A stretch of DNA of 64,000 nt from Metasolibacillus fluoroglycofenilyticus (lineage in GTDB: Bacteria; Bacillota; Bacilli; Bacillales_A; Planococcaceae). Every line of letters starts with the position of its first letter. Within the stretch, counting starts at the first letter, position 1. A program made the position numbers and the translations under genes. The DNA lies in NCBI RefSeq assembly GCF_003049645.1, contig NZ_PYWK01000001.1:1953487-2017486 (forward strand), given 5' to 3'. Positions 7,394-17,336 of the stretch are shown here, one piece after another. Below the pieces are notes generated by a model, which searched no databases, was not told the DNA's origin, and was given only the letters and a program-made list of their open reading frames with translations.

Positions 7394-8683
7394 TCAATCT
7401 ACAAATTCAAATTCAAATTCCATTAAGCGAACTGTATCGCCATTTTCTGCACCACGCTCACGTAGGGCATCATCAATCCCCATTGCACGTAATTGACGAG
7501 CGAAGCGTCTTACACCATCTTCACGGCTAAAGTCTGTCATTTTAAATAATCGTTCAATTGAATAACCTGATAAGACAAATGCACCGTCATCATCCCGTGT
7601 AATTTCAAAATCTTCATTTTGTTTTTCATATTTATAAAGCACTGTTGCATCGGATTCTTCAGCACTAATTTCATGCAGTTCAAATTGTGGTGTTACTTCA
7701 AGTAAGTCAGCAATTTCAAAGAGTACGGCTTTCAAGCCTTGACGTGATACAGCTGATACAGGGAATACTTTCACACTGTCCCCCACCTTTTCAAGGAAGT
7801 TTTGTAAATTTTCCTCTGCTTCAGGCATGTCCATTTTATTTGCAACAACAATTTGTGGGCGCTCTGTTAAGCGTAAATCATACTGCTTTAGCTCCTCATT
7901 AATTGTTACATAATCCTCGTATGGATCGCGACCTTCCATCCCACTCATATCAACTACATGAACGATAACGCGTGTACGTTCTATATGACGTAAAAATTGC
8001 ATTCCTAGTCCAATGCCTTGATGTGCACCTTCAATTAATCCCGGTAAATCGGCCATTGCAAACGAGCGACCATCTTCCGTTTCTACCATTCCTAAATTGG
8101 GTACAATTGTTGTAAAGTGATATGCACCAATTTTCGGCTTTGCAGCAGATACAACGGATAATAAAGTTGATTTCCCAACAGATGGAAACCCTACTAAGCC
8201 GACATCAGCCAATACTTTTAATTCTAAAATAACTTCTAGCTCTTGCCCAGGCTCCCCTTTTTCAGCGAGTTCAGGGGCAGGATTTGCTGGTGTCGCAAAA
8301 CGGCAGTTGCCTCGACCACCACGACCAGCCTTCGCAATAATTGCTTTTTGACCGTCTTCTACTAAGTCCGCAATGACAGCCTGCGTTTCTGCATTAATAA
8401 CAACAGTCCCGGGCGGCACTTTAATAGTTAAATCCTCTGACTTACGTCCATGCATCCCTTTGCTCATTCCATGCTCGCCACGCTCTGCCTTGAAATGACG
8501 TTTGTAGCGGAAATCCATTAATGTACGTAACCCCTCATCAACTTGGAACACGACATTTCCACCATGACCACCATCTCCACCAGCTGGACCACCATTTGGC
8601 ACATATTTTTCGCGACGGAAAGCAACCATACCATCTCCGCCGTCTCCACCTTTTACATAAATTTTCACGTGATCGACAAACAT
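7394..8683 (-). CDS. obg: Obg-family GTPase, 429 aa
   Basis: Obg is a ribosome-associated GTPase needed for large-subunit maturation and, in Bacillus, for stress signalling and sporulation. The glycine-rich Obg fold (residues about 1-158, with [18 protein letters not shown] and GRGGRGN) precedes the G domain, which has GFPSVGKST, a DLPG box and NKMD, and a C-terminal OCT domain (about 350-429). The start is placed at ATG 8683 ([13 protein letters not shown]), with GGAG eight bases upstream; a GTG three codons earlier is a weaker alternative. It follows spo0B closely, the classic spo0B-obg pairing. Confidence 0.97.
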   Translation of the reverse strand: MFVDHVKIYVKGGDGGDGMVAFRREKYVPNGGPAGGDGGHGGNVVFQVDEGLRTLMDFRYKRHFKAERGEHGMSKGMHGRKSEDLTIKVPPGTVVINAETQAVIADLVEDGQKAIIAKAGRGGRGNCRFATPANPAPELAEKGEPGQELEVILELKVLADVGLVGFPSVGKSTLLSVVSAAKPKIGAYHFTTIVPNLGMVETEDGRSFAMADLPGLIEGAHQGIGLGMQFLRHIERTRVIVHVVDMSGMEGRDPYEDYVTINEELKQYDLRLTERPQIVVANKMDMPEAEENLQNFLEKVGDSVKVFPVSAVSRQGLKAVLFEIADLLEVTPQFELHEISAEESDATVLYKYEKQNEDFEITRDDDGAFVLSGYSIERLFKMTDFSREDGVRRFARQLRAMGIDDALRERGAENGDTVRLMEFEFEFVD

Positions 8684-8688
8684 TGTTT

Positions 8689-9216
8689 TCACTCCAGTCC
8701 TGCGCTTAATACATAGTGTAACGAATGGTTTGTCACTTCTATCATATCAATGCACATATGTTCGGTTTCTTTTATTATCGGCATCTCAGACCAATTACCA
8801 GTTAAATGAAAAATCAACTGAAATTGTGATGCATCTGACTTTGTTGTAATTTGAAGCTGATGCTCAGCATATGCATCAAGCCCATCATAAATATGGATGA
8901 CTGTGTTTTCCAAGTATTGCGCTAGCTTTTCATCAAGCTGTGGTTGATTTACTGCTTGCTGCACATCGCTATGGAGCTTTAAATCAATTGCTGGAAAGCG
9001 CCATGTGAATGTTTGAAGCCATTCTAAAGTTTGTGGTAGCTGCAATTTATTCATATTCGATAGCTTTTTACTATTGTCTGAAATATTTTTAATAATTTGC
9101 TTCGCTTCCTCAATACGCTGTAAATCTAAATTCATTGAAATTAAATTCAGTTGATTTAAAAAATCATGATTGGCAAAACGCAATACCTCATTTACCGTTA
9201 ACAGCTTTGTCGTCAT
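8689..9216 (-). CDS. spo0B: Spo0B-like sporulation phosphotransferase, 175 aa
   Basis: In B. subtilis Spo0B passes phosphate from Spo0F to Spo0A to start sporulation. This protein lies between rpmA and obg, exactly where spo0B sits. It shows the phosphorylatable histidine in [11 protein letters not shown] (His17) at the start of a two-helix bundle, followed by a weakly conserved C-terminal domain of about 100 residues that resembles a decayed histidine-kinase ATPase domain. At 175 residues it is close to the B. subtilis protein. Spo0B sequences diverge quickly, so the call rests on the histidine motif and gene order together. Confidence 0.88.
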   Translation of the reverse strand: MTTKLLTVNEVLRFANHDFLNQLNLISMNLDLQRIEEAKQIIKNISDNSKKLSNMNKLQLPQTLEWLQTFTWRFPAIDLKLHSDVQQAVNQPQLDEKLAQYLENTVIHIYDGLDAYAEHQLQITTKSDASQFQLIFHLTGNWSEMPIIKETEHMCIDMIEVTNHSLHYVLSAGLE

Positions 9217-9345
9217 GTTCTACACTCCAATCAGTTATCGTTATTAGTATAGCAAGTTTTGCAGTTTTTTTCCCTTAAAACTACATAGAAAAGTTCCAGT
9301 GTATCAATACTTAAGAAAATTCCAGTCATCCATTGATAGAAAAAA

Positions 9346-9382
9346 GGCTGACACGTAAATGATAGCTTTACGCGTCAGCCCT
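9346..9382 (-). terminator. Intrinsic terminator after rpmA
   Basis: The minus strand reads GGCTGACGCGTAAA, a short loop, TTTACGTGTCAGCC and then TTTTTTCT. It separates the L21-Prp-L27 transcript from spo0B-obg. Confidence 0.85.
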
Positions 9383-9394
9383 TCGTTATAACCA

Positions 9395-10046
<652 letters not shown>

Positions 10047-10063
10047 GTGAGTTCACCTCGAAA

Positions 10064-10372
10064 TTAAGCGTTGATTGCTTCAACAACTAATTTTGTGTAT
10101 GGTTGACGGTGACCTTGCTTACGACGGTAGTTTTTCTTCGCTTTCATTTTGAAAACAGTAATTTTTTTAGCGCGACCTTCTTTTACAACCTTTGCTGTAA
10201 CAGTTGCACCTTCAACAGTTGGAGCACCAACTTTAACTGTTTCTCCACCTACGAATAAAACTTTATCGAAAGTTACGATTTCGTCAGCAGCCACACCTAG
10301 CTTTTCAACATAGATTTCTTGACCTGCTTCAACTTTGATTTGTTTACCACCAGTTTCAATAATTGCGTACAT
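10064..10372 (-). CDS. rplU: 50S ribosomal protein L21, 102 aa
   Basis: L21 binds 23S rRNA in the large subunit. The sequence starts [18 protein letters not shown] and has the C-terminal basic signature [17 protein letters not shown]. Length is normal. It heads the rplU-prp-rpmA operon, preceded by a strong ribosome binding site (GAGGAGGTGC) and by an L21 leader RNA that probably gives autoregulation. Confidence 0.98.
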   Translation of the reverse strand: MYAIIETGGKQIKVEAGQEIYVEKLGVAADEIVTFDKVLFVGGETVKVGAPTVEGATVTAKVVKEGRAKKITVFKMKAKKNYRRKQGHRQPYTKLVVEAINA

Positions 10373-10378
10373 TAAAAT

Positions 10379-10492
10379 GCACCTCCTCTTTAGACTAAGA
10401 CTCGCCTGTTACTATCAAGGTGTTAGCTAAACTAGCTACTCTTAGGCACCTTGCCAGTGCGGTTGTAGCGGGTGCTACAAACAATAACATTA
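10379..10492 (-). ncRNA. L21 ribosomal protein leader
   Basis: The 110 bases before rplU read, on the minus strand, GTAGCACCCGCTACAACCGC, then ACTGGCAAGGTGCC, CTAAGAGTAGCTAG and ACACCTTGATAGTAACAGGC, then GAGTCT. The paired CCGCACTGGCAAGGTGCC and AACACCTTGATAGTAACAGG segments are what I know from the L21 leader described in Firmicutes. It probably binds L21 and lowers expression of its own operon. The exact 5' end is uncertain. Confidence 0.8.
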
Positions 10493-10514
10493 AAATACTA
10501 CCATAAGAAAAAAC

Positions 10515-11138
10515 TTACGTCAACCTATTCAAAACAATTTTCTCATAAGCAATGCGGTATTTTCGGTACTTCCATTCCCCTACTAAATTAATCCATAATA
10601 AAATACTTAGCAATAGAACAGGAATAGATTTTGGTAGCATGATAAATGCTAATATTGCAATTATAGTAAAAAAGCACAGCGAAAGCGATAAAAAAAGCTC
10701 ATATATTTTTGCTTTTGGAAATAGGGTGAGCAGCAAATAACATATGATTTTCCCACCATCGAGCGGTAAAAAGGGCAATAAATTTAAACAGAGTAAATAA
10801 AATTGCACTTTAAAAAAGGGAGCAGCAAGCAGCGGCGGTAACAGCATACAGCTTGCCATCCCAATAAGTGTTGCACAAGGTCCACCGAGCGCGATGATAA
10901 GCCTTTGTAAATACGTGCCTTCCTGCCGCAGCTTAATTTCTCCACCATAGGGCATAATCACACAGCTTTTTAACTGTAAATTGACAGCCTTCGCTGCTAA
11001 TAAATGCCCCATTTCATGTACAATTAAAGAGCATAAAATAATACTATAAAGTGCGATATTACCAGTAAAGACCATCATCAACAGAACAAGCAACAATAAA
11101 GGGTGTATCGTTATTCGCAACATGCTACATCTGCTCAT
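10515..11138 (-). CDS. spoIVFB: Site-2 intramembrane metalloprotease SpoIVFB-like, 207 aa
   Basis: SpoIVFB cuts pro-sigma-K in the mother cell late in sporulation. The protein has the zinc motif HEMGH inside a membrane helix (about residues 41-45), the second metal-binding motif LPLDGGKI in a later helix and about six hydrophobic segments, as in M50 proteases. At 207 residues it is shorter than B. subtilis SpoIVFB (about 288) and lacks the C-terminal CBS domain that binds ATP there. The gene overlaps the upstream spoIVFA-like gene by 14 bases and lies before rplU as in B. subtilis, which supports the name over a generic M50 protease. Confidence 0.85.
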   Translation of the reverse strand: MSRCSMLRITIHPLLLLVLLMMVFTGNIALYSIILCSLIVHEMGHLLAAKAVNLQLKSCVIMPYGGEIKLRQEGTYLQRLIIALGGPCATLIGMASCMLLPPLLAAPFFKVQFYLLCLNLLPFLPLDGGKIICYLLLTLFPKAKIYELFLSLSLCFFTIIAILAFIMLPKSIPVLLLSILLWINLVGEWKYRKYRIAYEKIVLNRLT

Positions 11139-11661
11139 TTAGCCAAGCTAATGTTTTTTCCAAATCAAGCACCTGATTGTCCTTCTCTATGCGAATATAT
11201 AAATCGCCTGCTTGTTTTGTCGCAACAAGCTCATTGACAGCAATCGTTGTATATGGCAGCAATGAAAAATTATCAATAAAGCCATATGTCACAGTTGTAT
11301 TGTCCTCGTAAAAAATTGAAATAGTTTGTCCTGTTTCTTTCGTATAGCCGGTAAAGACAACGATGCCATTTTGCAATGCAAAAAGACTTACCGTCTCCTC
11401 ATACGTCATTAAATAGCCTTTATTACTTGGCTGAATTGCTGTAAAGTTTAGCATTTCTCTCATTTCAGGGTAATCAGCTACTTCAACCTTTTCCCCTTCG
11501 AAAATCGAAATACTGCGTAGTGTATTGCGCATAAATGTTAAATCATCTTGACTATAAACAACGCGTTTAATAAAGCTCGTCGTTTTCGTTTCTGGCAATT
11601 GCGTCGTTCCCCACACAATAACACATAATATAAAGGCAATGCCCCACTGCCATCTTTTCAT
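11125..11661 (-). CDS. spoIVFA: Shortened SpoIVFA-like protein, 178 aa
   Basis: In B. subtilis SpoIVFA holds SpoIVFB inactive until a signal from the forespore. This protein has one N-terminal membrane helix (about residues 5-22) and a C-terminal beta-rich domain (about 85-178: NGIVVFTGYTKETGQTISIFY ending in a short helix) that resembles the LytM-like domain of SpoIVFA without metal ligands. It is much shorter than the usual 260 residues, losing most of the cytoplasmic N-terminal part. The name rests on position directly before, and overlapping, the protease gene. Confidence 0.7.
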   Translation of the reverse strand: MKRWQWGIAFILCVIVWGTTQLPETKTTSFIKRVVYSQDDLTFMRNTLRSISIFEGEKVEVADYPEMREMLNFTAIQPSNKGYLMTYEETVSLFALQNGIVVFTGYTKETGQTISIFYEDNTTVTYGFIDNFSLLPYTTIAVNELVATKQAGDLYIRIEKDNQVLDLEKTLAWLNEQM

Positions 11662-11704
11662 GCCACCATCCTATTCGTTTTTAACAGTATATGCCGAAGC
11701 AAAG

Positions 11705-11745
11705 AAAAAAGAGCGTACCTGAAAAGTGATTTTGAGACACGCCAT
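11705..11745 (-). terminator. Terminator between minD and spoIVFA
   Basis: The minus strand reads GGCGTGTCTCAAAATCACTT, TTCAGGTACGCTC, then TTTTTTC. The stem is weak, but the loop is almost identical to that of the hairpins at 38521 and 56806. The stretch from 11746 to 11915 shows nothing else recognisable. Confidence 0.55.
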
Positions 11746-11915
11746 ATACGACAAAGATAATAGTATTAGCGCAGAAGCTTATATCGAAAGCAAAACGATA
11801 AATAACCTACTTTTTTATTCATTTGAAATGCAAAGAAACATCAACTAGACTCAATGTTTACAACTTTAAAACAGGCTATCCAACTTTTCAAACAGTCGCA
11901 ATTTTAATAAAACAC

Positions 11916-11963
11916 AAACGAAAGCGTTCAACAAGCAGGCAACTGCACTGCTTGTTGAACGCC
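11916..11963 (-). terminator. Hairpin after minD
   Basis: GCGTTCAACAAGCAG pairs with CTGCTTGTTGAACGC around GCAACTGCA, nine bases past the minD stop. No long T run follows. Confidence 0.6.
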
Positions 11964-11972
11964 CTACCTACC

Positions 11973-12770
11973 CTATTTTGTAAACAATGACTTGATTTTA
12001 GCGAACATGCCCTTTGGCTCTGGTTCGATTGACATTAATGGCACAGATTCACCTAAAATACGACGTGCAATATTGCGATAGCCTAAGGAGGCTTTATTAT
12101 CTGGATTCATCACGATTGGCTCACCTTTGTTTGACGAGCTAATCACGTCCTCACTATCTATAATAATTCCTAATAAATCAATAGATAAATGCGTTGTCAC
12201 CTCGGTAATGTCCATCGTATCACCAGAGGCCATTAAATGATGACGAACGCGGTTAATAATTAATTTCGGTGCCTCAATCTCTTCTTGCTCCAATAAGCCG
12301 ATAATTCGATCTGCATCGCGCACAGCGGAAATTTCAGGTGTCGTCACGACAATTGCGCGGTCCGCTCCAGCTACCGCATTGCGATAGCCTTGCTCGATAC
12401 CTGCTGGACAATCGATTAACACATAATCAAAGTCACTTTTTAATTCGTTAACTAAGCTCTTCATTTGCTCAGGTGTCACAGCGTTTTTATCTGTTGTTTG
12501 AGCTGCAGGTAGTAAAAAAAGTTTATCATCGACTCGTTTATCCTTTACAAGTGCCTGATGCACTTTACAGCGACCTTCCACGACATCAACTAAATCATAA
12601 ATAATACGATTTTCTAAACCTAACACAACATCTAAATTACGCAGACCAATATCTGTATCTACTAAGCATACTTTTTTTCCTTGAAGAGCCAATGCAGTAC
12701 CGAGGTTGGCGCTTGTAGTTGTTTTACCTACGCCACCTTTTCCCGAAGTGATTACTATTGCTTCTCCCAC
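11973..12770 (-). CDS. minD: Septum site-determining ATPase MinD, 265 aa
   Basis: MinD recruits MinC to the membrane to block division near the poles. The deviant Walker A is visible near the N-terminus (SGKGGVGKTT, residues 9-18), followed by DTDIGLRNLD and the DCPAG segment. The C-terminus ends in an amphipathic helix (MFAKIKSLFTK) that docks on the membrane. Length is that of B. subtilis MinD. The gene follows minC by one base. A minE gene is absent, as expected for Gram-positive bacteria that use MinJ/DivIVA. Confidence 0.97.
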   Translation of the reverse strand: MGEAIVITSGKGGVGKTTTSANLGTALALQGKKVCLVDTDIGLRNLDVVLGLENRIIYDLVDVVEGRCKVHQALVKDKRVDDKLFLLPAAQTTDKNAVTPEQMKSLVNELKSDFDYVLIDCPAGIEQGYRNAVAGADRAIVVTTPEISAVRDADRIIGLLEQEEIEAPKLIINRVRHHLMASGDTMDITEVTTHLSIDLLGIIIDSEDVISSSNKGEPIVMNPDNKASLGYRNIARRILGESVPLMSIEPEPKGMFAKIKSLFTK

Positions 12771-12771
12771 A

Positions 12772-13440
12772 TTAGCTTCCCCCTTTAAATGTTGTAAAAG
12801 ATGGACGGAATTCCTTTACTTTTTGAATACGATCATAAGAAATTGTACCACTTTCATTAATATACGCACATAGCTGATCGGTATTTTCTTTGACAATTTG
12901 CTGCTCATTCGACATCACTTCAACGCAATCTGCTATGAGCACATGTGTCGGTTCAAAATGAGAGGCGCTAATTACAGCCTCCTCATTACCTTCTACACCC
13001 GCATGTGCAATACCTTTTAGTTTACCAAGAACATAAATATTGCCTCCAGCTTCAATGCGCCCGTTTGGATTGACATCTCCTAGCACGATAATATCACCTG
13101 TTGCTCTTAGCACTTGACCTGAACGTACAATCCCAACATATGTATCGCACTTTTTTTGTAGCATTTTTTGATTGCTTTCTTCGATTGTTAATACATCGCT
13201 CTGTACTTTTGAAACAATTAAGTTTCCCTGCTGCTGGACAATTGAAATAAGCTCTTTTTTTTGTGCAGCTGTGCAATAACGGGTTCCTAAATGCAGCTGC
13301 ACGTCTAACTTCCCTTCAATTCCACCTTCAGAAGCTTTCTGTGCTAGCTCTTCTAAAAGCTCTGCATAGGCACATTGATCATCAAGCCGAAGTATTAAAC
13401 CGTCCTTCGTTCCTTTAATATGGACGAGCTGTTTTTTCAT
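12772..13440 (-). CDS. minC: Septum site-determining protein MinC, 222 aa
   Basis: MinC inhibits FtsZ assembly; its C-terminal half binds MinD. The N-terminal domain begins MKKQLVHIKGTKDGLILRLD. The C-terminal right-handed beta helix is recognisable by repeats such as GDIIVLGDVNPNGRIEAGGN and the IYVLGKLKGIAHAG segment. The frame is open to an in-frame GTG at 13458, but the ATG at 13440 fits the family start and has GGGGTGG at a suitable distance. Immediately followed by minD. Confidence 0.95.
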   Translation of the reverse strand: MKKQLVHIKGTKDGLILRLDDQCAYAELLEELAQKASEGGIEGKLDVQLHLGTRYCTAAQKKELISIVQQQGNLIVSKVQSDVLTIEESNQKMLQKKCDTYVGIVRSGQVLRATGDIIVLGDVNPNGRIEAGGNIYVLGKLKGIAHAGVEGNEEAVISASHFEPTHVLIADCVEVMSNEQQIVKENTDQLCAYINESGTISYDRIQKVKEFRPSFTTFKGGS

Positions 13441-13627
13441 GATAATATGCCACCCCACACTCCATTATCAATTATGCCTTGTCCATCTCTTTGACGCTTA
13501 CACAAGAAAGCATTTCAAGTCTAAGCTTAGACCGATATGCTATCGGACATGGCGTTCTAAATTGAGTTTCTCTTTCATCAGCTGAAATTTATTTTCCTGC
13601 TAAATTTGCCCTTCCCCCACAGGAGGT

Positions 13628-14155
13628 TTAAGCCCCATTGCGTGCACGCTGTAATACCCGCTTGTTGATTAAATATTTAAACACCCAGCCGAGCAGCGCT
13701 AGAAATAATAGGTTAGCCAAAATTGTCGGTATTAAGCGGCTATTAAAAAATGTTTGTACTGTCATTGGCGTGAAATTTATTAAAAAGAAAAATTCGTATA
13801 GAACGACTTCCATTGATGCAACAAGCATGACTGCCAAAATTGTTGTAATGGCTAAATGCTGATGAATATATTTCACACTCCAGCCGGCAATAAAGCATAG
13901 CAACGGGTATAAAAATGTGTACAATCCAATAATATCAATGTAAAACACATCGTACAATAGCCCGAAAAACAGACCATAATACACTGCACGTTTGCGATTA
14001 TAATAAATCGCAATAAAAATTAAATACAATATTAAAAAGCGCGGCACCAAAAAAACGAGTTGTTCACCTATAACAATCGGCGAGAACTTCGCAAATAATG
14101 GCTCTAATAAAAACAATAATACTGCAACTGTTGGGATGAGTAAACGGATAAACAT
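13628..14155 (-). CDS. mreD: Rod shape-determining protein MreD, 175 aa
   Basis: MreD is a small membrane protein of the elongasome. The sequence is almost entirely hydrophobic with five to six membrane helices and includes the typical FGLLYDVFYIDIIGLY segment of MreD. It abuts mreC with no gap. The gene is weakly conserved in sequence as usual, and the name is secured by the mreB-mreC-mreD order. Confidence 0.93.
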   Translation of the reverse strand: MFIRLLIPTVAVLLFLLEPLFAKFSPIVIGEQLVFLVPRFLILYLIFIAIYYNRKRAVYYGLFFGLLYDVFYIDIIGLYTFLYPLLCFIAGWSVKYIHQHLAITTILAVMLVASMEVVLYEFFFLINFTPMTVQTFFNSRLIPTILANLLFLALLGWVFKYLINKRVLQRARNGA

Positions 14156-15064
14156 TTATTCCTCTCCCTCTTCCTCTGGCGGGTCTGTCAAATTAACATT
14201 TGTGCCACTTCCATCTGAGCCATCAACAGAAGTCACTTCACGCTTCGCAATAATAACATTTTCAAGCATAGCAAAATCCGACGATGGCTTAACAAATGCC
14301 ATCTTCGTTAGTCCAAAGTCTTCTGTCGTTACTTCCGTTACTTCGCCAATTAAAATACCTTTTGGGAAAATACCACCTAAACCTGAAGTAACAACATGCT
14401 TTCCAACTTCAATTTCCTTATTGGAATCGATGCGCTTTAAAATTAATTCGTTACGCTCCCCGTCATATCCTTCAATTAAACCTGCAATATCTTCTTTCTC
14501 ACCTTGTACAAGTGCTGAAACTCGGTAATTGGCATTGTTTGTGTAGAGTAATTCGACTTCCGATGTAAATGGCGTTACCGCGATAATTTTGCCGATTAAC
14601 CCTTGCGCTGTCATAACGGCCATATTTTTTTCAATTCCATGAACTTGACCTTTGTTTAAAATAAGTTTCTCTTCCCATTGATCAGGATTTCGTGCAATTA
14701 CAGTTGCATGAATCGGCTGATATTCTCGCAAGCTTTCTTCCTTGTCAATTAACTCACGAAGCTTTTTATTTTCTGATTTTAATCCGTCGACTTCGGATTG
14801 TAAAACGACAAAATCTTCTAGTCGACTTTTTAAACGTTTGTTTTCATCATACGTATTTAGCAAGGCTTCGATGTTACCATATATACCTGTTATGTAACTT
14901 GCTGGCTTTGCAACAAGTGATTGTGCAAAGCCGACAGTATCTTTAATAATTTGCTCTGGTAATGTTGCATTATGACGGTTGCTTAACGAGAAGCCAATCA
15001 ATGCCACTAGAAAAACTGTGCTAACTAATAACACGATAATTTTTTTATTTGAAAAATGTGGCAT
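14156..15064 (-). CDS. mreC: Rod shape-determining protein MreC, 302 aa
   Basis: MreC is a bitopic scaffold of the cell-wall elongation machine. It shows one N-terminal helix (about residues 9-26), a coiled coil (about 65-112, KRLKSRLEDFVVLQSEVDGL onwards) and two beta-barrel domains, with the conserved stretch VMTAQGLIGKI and the HVVTSGLGGIFPKGI loop. The tail after residue 280 is acidic and probably disordered. It lies 12 bases after mreB and is followed directly by mreD. Confidence 0.96.
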   Translation of the reverse strand: MPHFSNKKIIVLLVSTVFLVALIGFSLSNRHNATLPEQIIKDTVGFAQSLVAKPASYITGIYGNIEALLNTYDENKRLKSRLEDFVVLQSEVDGLKSENKKLRELIDKEESLREYQPIHATVIARNPDQWEEKLILNKGQVHGIEKNMAVMTAQGLIGKIIAVTPFTSEVELLYTNNANYRVSALVQGEKEDIAGLIEGYDGERNELILKRIDSNKEIEVGKHVVTSGLGGIFPKGILIGEVTEVTTEDFGLTKMAFVKPSSDFAMLENVIIAKREVTSVDGSDGSGTNVNLTDPPEEEGEE

Positions 15065-15076
15065 TGTTTCATCACC

Positions 15077-16096
15077 TTATCCTTTTAATTGCTGTGCGCG
15101 AATTAAGTCGATATTGTCTAACGCCTTTCCTGTTCCAATCGCTACACAATCTAATGGATCCTCCGCAATAAAGACAGGCATATTTGTTTCAGAGCTAATA
15201 ACTTTATCTAAGTTTTGTAATAAAGCGCCACCACCAGTTAAAACGATGCCTCGCTCCATTACGTCAGCAGATAATTCAGGCGGTGTTTGCTCTAACGTGC
15301 GCTTCACCCCATCGATAATTGCTGTCACTGATTCACGTAAAGACTCTGAAATCTCTTGTGCAGTAATTTCAATTGTTTTTGGTAAACCTGTCACAAGATC
15401 GCGTCCTCGAATATCCATCATTGCATTATTGTCATCTGCACGCGCACTACCAATTTCCATTTTAATTGCTTCTGCTGTACGCTCACCAATTGTTAAATTA
15501 TATGTTTTACGAATATAAGCAATGATTGCTTGGTCCATTGCATCGCCACCAATACGAACAGATTCGCTCGTTACAACACCCCCCAGTGAAATAACAGCTA
15601 CTTCAGTCGTACCACCACCGATATCTACTACCATCGAACCAGTTGGGTCCCATACTGGCAAATTCGCACCGATTGCTGCTGCAAACGGCTCCTCAATTGT
15701 AAATGCATCCTTCGCCCCTGCTTGGCGCGATGCATCAATTACTGCACGCTGCTCTACTGACGTAATACCGAATGGTACGCAAATCATTACATTCGGCTTT
15801 TTCCAGTTTGAACCTGAATTTTTTAAAGCTTCCTTCAAATAATATTGAATCATCGCTGTTGTAATATCAAAATCTGCGATGACGCCATCTTTCATTGGAC
15901 GAATCGCCACAATTGAGCCTGGTGTACGTCCAATCATATTTTTCGCGTCATTTCCTACAGCGACGATATCGCCTGTTTTGATATTTTTCGCCACTACTGA
16001 AGGTTCGCGTAAAACAATTCCTTTTCCTTTAACAAAAACTAGTGTATTTGCTGTGCCGAGATCAATCCCGACATCCTTATTTCCAATTCCAAACAA
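15077..16096 (-). CDS. mreB: Rod shape-determining actin homologue MreB, 339 aa
   Basis: MreB forms membrane-bound filaments that guide lateral wall synthesis. The actin-fold phosphate loops are visible: [15 protein letters not shown] near the N-terminus and [19 protein letters not shown] in the middle; the adenosine motif [11 protein letters not shown] lies near residue 290. The membrane-binding N-terminus (MFGIGNKD) is present. The start codon is TTG, with AGGAAG about nine bases before it. It heads the mreBCD operon and is separated from radC by a 520-base region containing a terminator for radC. Confidence 0.97.
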   Translation of the reverse strand: MFGIGNKDVGIDLGTANTLVFVKGKGIVLREPSVVAKNIKTGDIVAVGNDAKNMIGRTPGSIVAIRPMKDGVIADFDITTAMIQYYLKEALKNSGSNWKKPNVMICVPFGITSVEQRAVIDASRQAGAKDAFTIEEPFAAAIGANLPVWDPTGSMVVDIGGGTTEVAVISLGGVVTSESVRIGGDAMDQAIIAYIRKTYNLTIGERTAEAIKMEIGSARADDNNAMMDIRGRDLVTGLPKTIEITAQEISESLRESVTAIIDGVKRTLEQTPPELSADVMERGIVLTGGGALLQNLDKVISSETNMPVFIAEDPLDCVAIGTGKALDNIDLIRAQQLKG

Positions 16097-16361
16097 TGTC
16101 TGTACTTCCTTTCTTAATAAACCGTGTTTTTTATTTTTTGTAAATAAGCTGCTTAATATATAGCAATATTATTTACAGCATGTTGCCTATCTAAACGATA
16201 CGCTTAATTATAGCGGATAAAAGCTAAAAATTATAGTGTGATATATTGCAAAATCCGATAAATAACGATTTCTTTTACCCACTTTTCTATTGTATTCTTT
16301 CTACTGACATGAAACAAATGAAAAATCGCCCACTATTTTTACAGTTTCATTGCAGAATTAT

Positions 16362-16412
16362 GACGAAAAAGCGTGAGAAAGGTTCGTTCATTCACGAAAT
16401 TTCCTCACGCTT
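16362..16412 (-). terminator. Long hairpin between radC and mreB
   Basis: GCGTGAG(A)AAGGTTCGT pairs with ACGAAATTTCCTCACGC around TCATTC, with A/T runs on both sides. It probably ends the maf-radC transcript. The rest of the 16097-16620 gap holds two dispersed repeat fragments (16452-16490 and 16543-16622) and presumably the mreB promoter. Confidence 0.65.
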
Positions 16413-16451
16413 CTTAATTTTATCTTAATAAAATGGACTTCTTGTTCAATT

Positions 16452-16490
16452 ACATCTTGACGTAACTGCATCAAGGCTTTGAATAGTGCT
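16452..16490 (-). repeat. Tail fragment of the dispersed structured repeat
   Basis: On the minus strand TTGATGCAGTTACGTCAAGA, then TGTAATTGA, matches about four fifths of the tail of copy A at 5291-5326. Only the 3' part of the repeat is recognisable here. Confidence 0.4.
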
Positions 16491-16542
16491 TGCACAATTT
16501 ATTCCTTTCAAAATCCCTAACATCTACTGAAGGCTAAATTTC

Positions 16543-16622
16543 AATCAACAATGTTTTCTGCGACGAGTAATCGCAGGAGCACATGTTTTCTGCGACAAGG
16601 ACAGTGACAATTTATTGTGACT
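16543..16622 (-). repeat. Dispersed repeat with CTGCG..CTCGTCGCA motif
   Basis: The minus strand contains GTCGCAGAAAACATGTGCTC, CTGCGATTACTCGTCGCA and GAAAACATTG, nearly identical over 47 bases to 60255-60305. The adjoining GGACAGTGACAATTTATTGT also recurs at 56846-56872. Confidence 0.6.
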
Positions 16623-17313
16623 ACATAAGCCCCTTCTCTTTCATACTAATATATTGATGATTTCCAATAATTACATGATCGAGTAGCTCAATGCCAATAA
16701 TTATCCCAGCCTCCTGCAAGCGCTGTGTAACATCAATATCTTCTGGACTTGGCGTGGCATTACCTGACGGATGGTTATGCGCACAAATTATGGAAGCCGC
16801 AGAGCGCTTTATTGCTTCACGAAACAGCTCTCTCGGGTGAACTATGCTAGCATTAAGCGAGCCAATAAAAATCGTTTGCTTATGGATAATTTGGTTTTTA
16901 GTGTTTAAAAAGAGGGCGACGAAATTTTCTTGAGTTAAAGATTCCATTTCAGGCATTAAATATGCGGCTGCATCTTCAGGGGAACGTATCGTGTAACGGG
17001 AGTCAATTTCTTTTTGCGCGAGCCTTCTACCAAGCTCAATAGCTGCGAGAAGCTGGACAGCTTTAGCTTCACCAATTCCTTTAATCGAGGTTATTTCTTC
17101 AAATGTAGCATGCTTTAATGCGTGGAGCTTTTCAAAATCCATCAGTACTCGATTAGCGAGGGCGAGTACTGATGCTTCTTTTGTACCTGTGCGCAACAAA
17201 ATAGCTAGTAATTCTTGATTGGATAAACTTTGCGCACCTTGGCGTATTAAGCGTTCTCTTGGACGATCTGCTTCATGAACATCACGTATTTTCAATGCTT
17301 GAAACATTGTCAT
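16621..17313 (-). CDS. radC: RadC-family JAB domain protein, 230 aa
   Basis: The protein has an N-terminal helix-hairpin-helix part (about residues 30-100, ITSIKGIGEAKAVQL) and a C-terminal JAMM metalloprotease-like domain with HPRELFREAIK and the metal motif CAHNHPSGNATPSPED. Despite the name, a role in DNA repair is not established for the family. Length is that of B. subtilis RadC. It lies between maf and mreB as in B. subtilis; the gap to maf is 23 bases. Confidence 0.95.
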   Translation of the reverse strand: MTMFQALKIRDVHEADRPRERLIRQGAQSLSNQELLAILLRTGTKEASVLALANRVLMDFEKLHALKHATFEEITSIKGIGEAKAVQLLAAIELGRRLAQKEIDSRYTIRSPEDAAAYLMPEMESLTQENFVALFLNTKNQIIHKQTIFIGSLNASIVHPRELFREAIKRSAASIICAHNHPSGNATPSPEDIDVTQRLQEAGIIIGIELLDHVIIGNHQYISMKEKGLM

Positions 17314-17336
17314 GATACGGCTTCACAACCTTCCCA

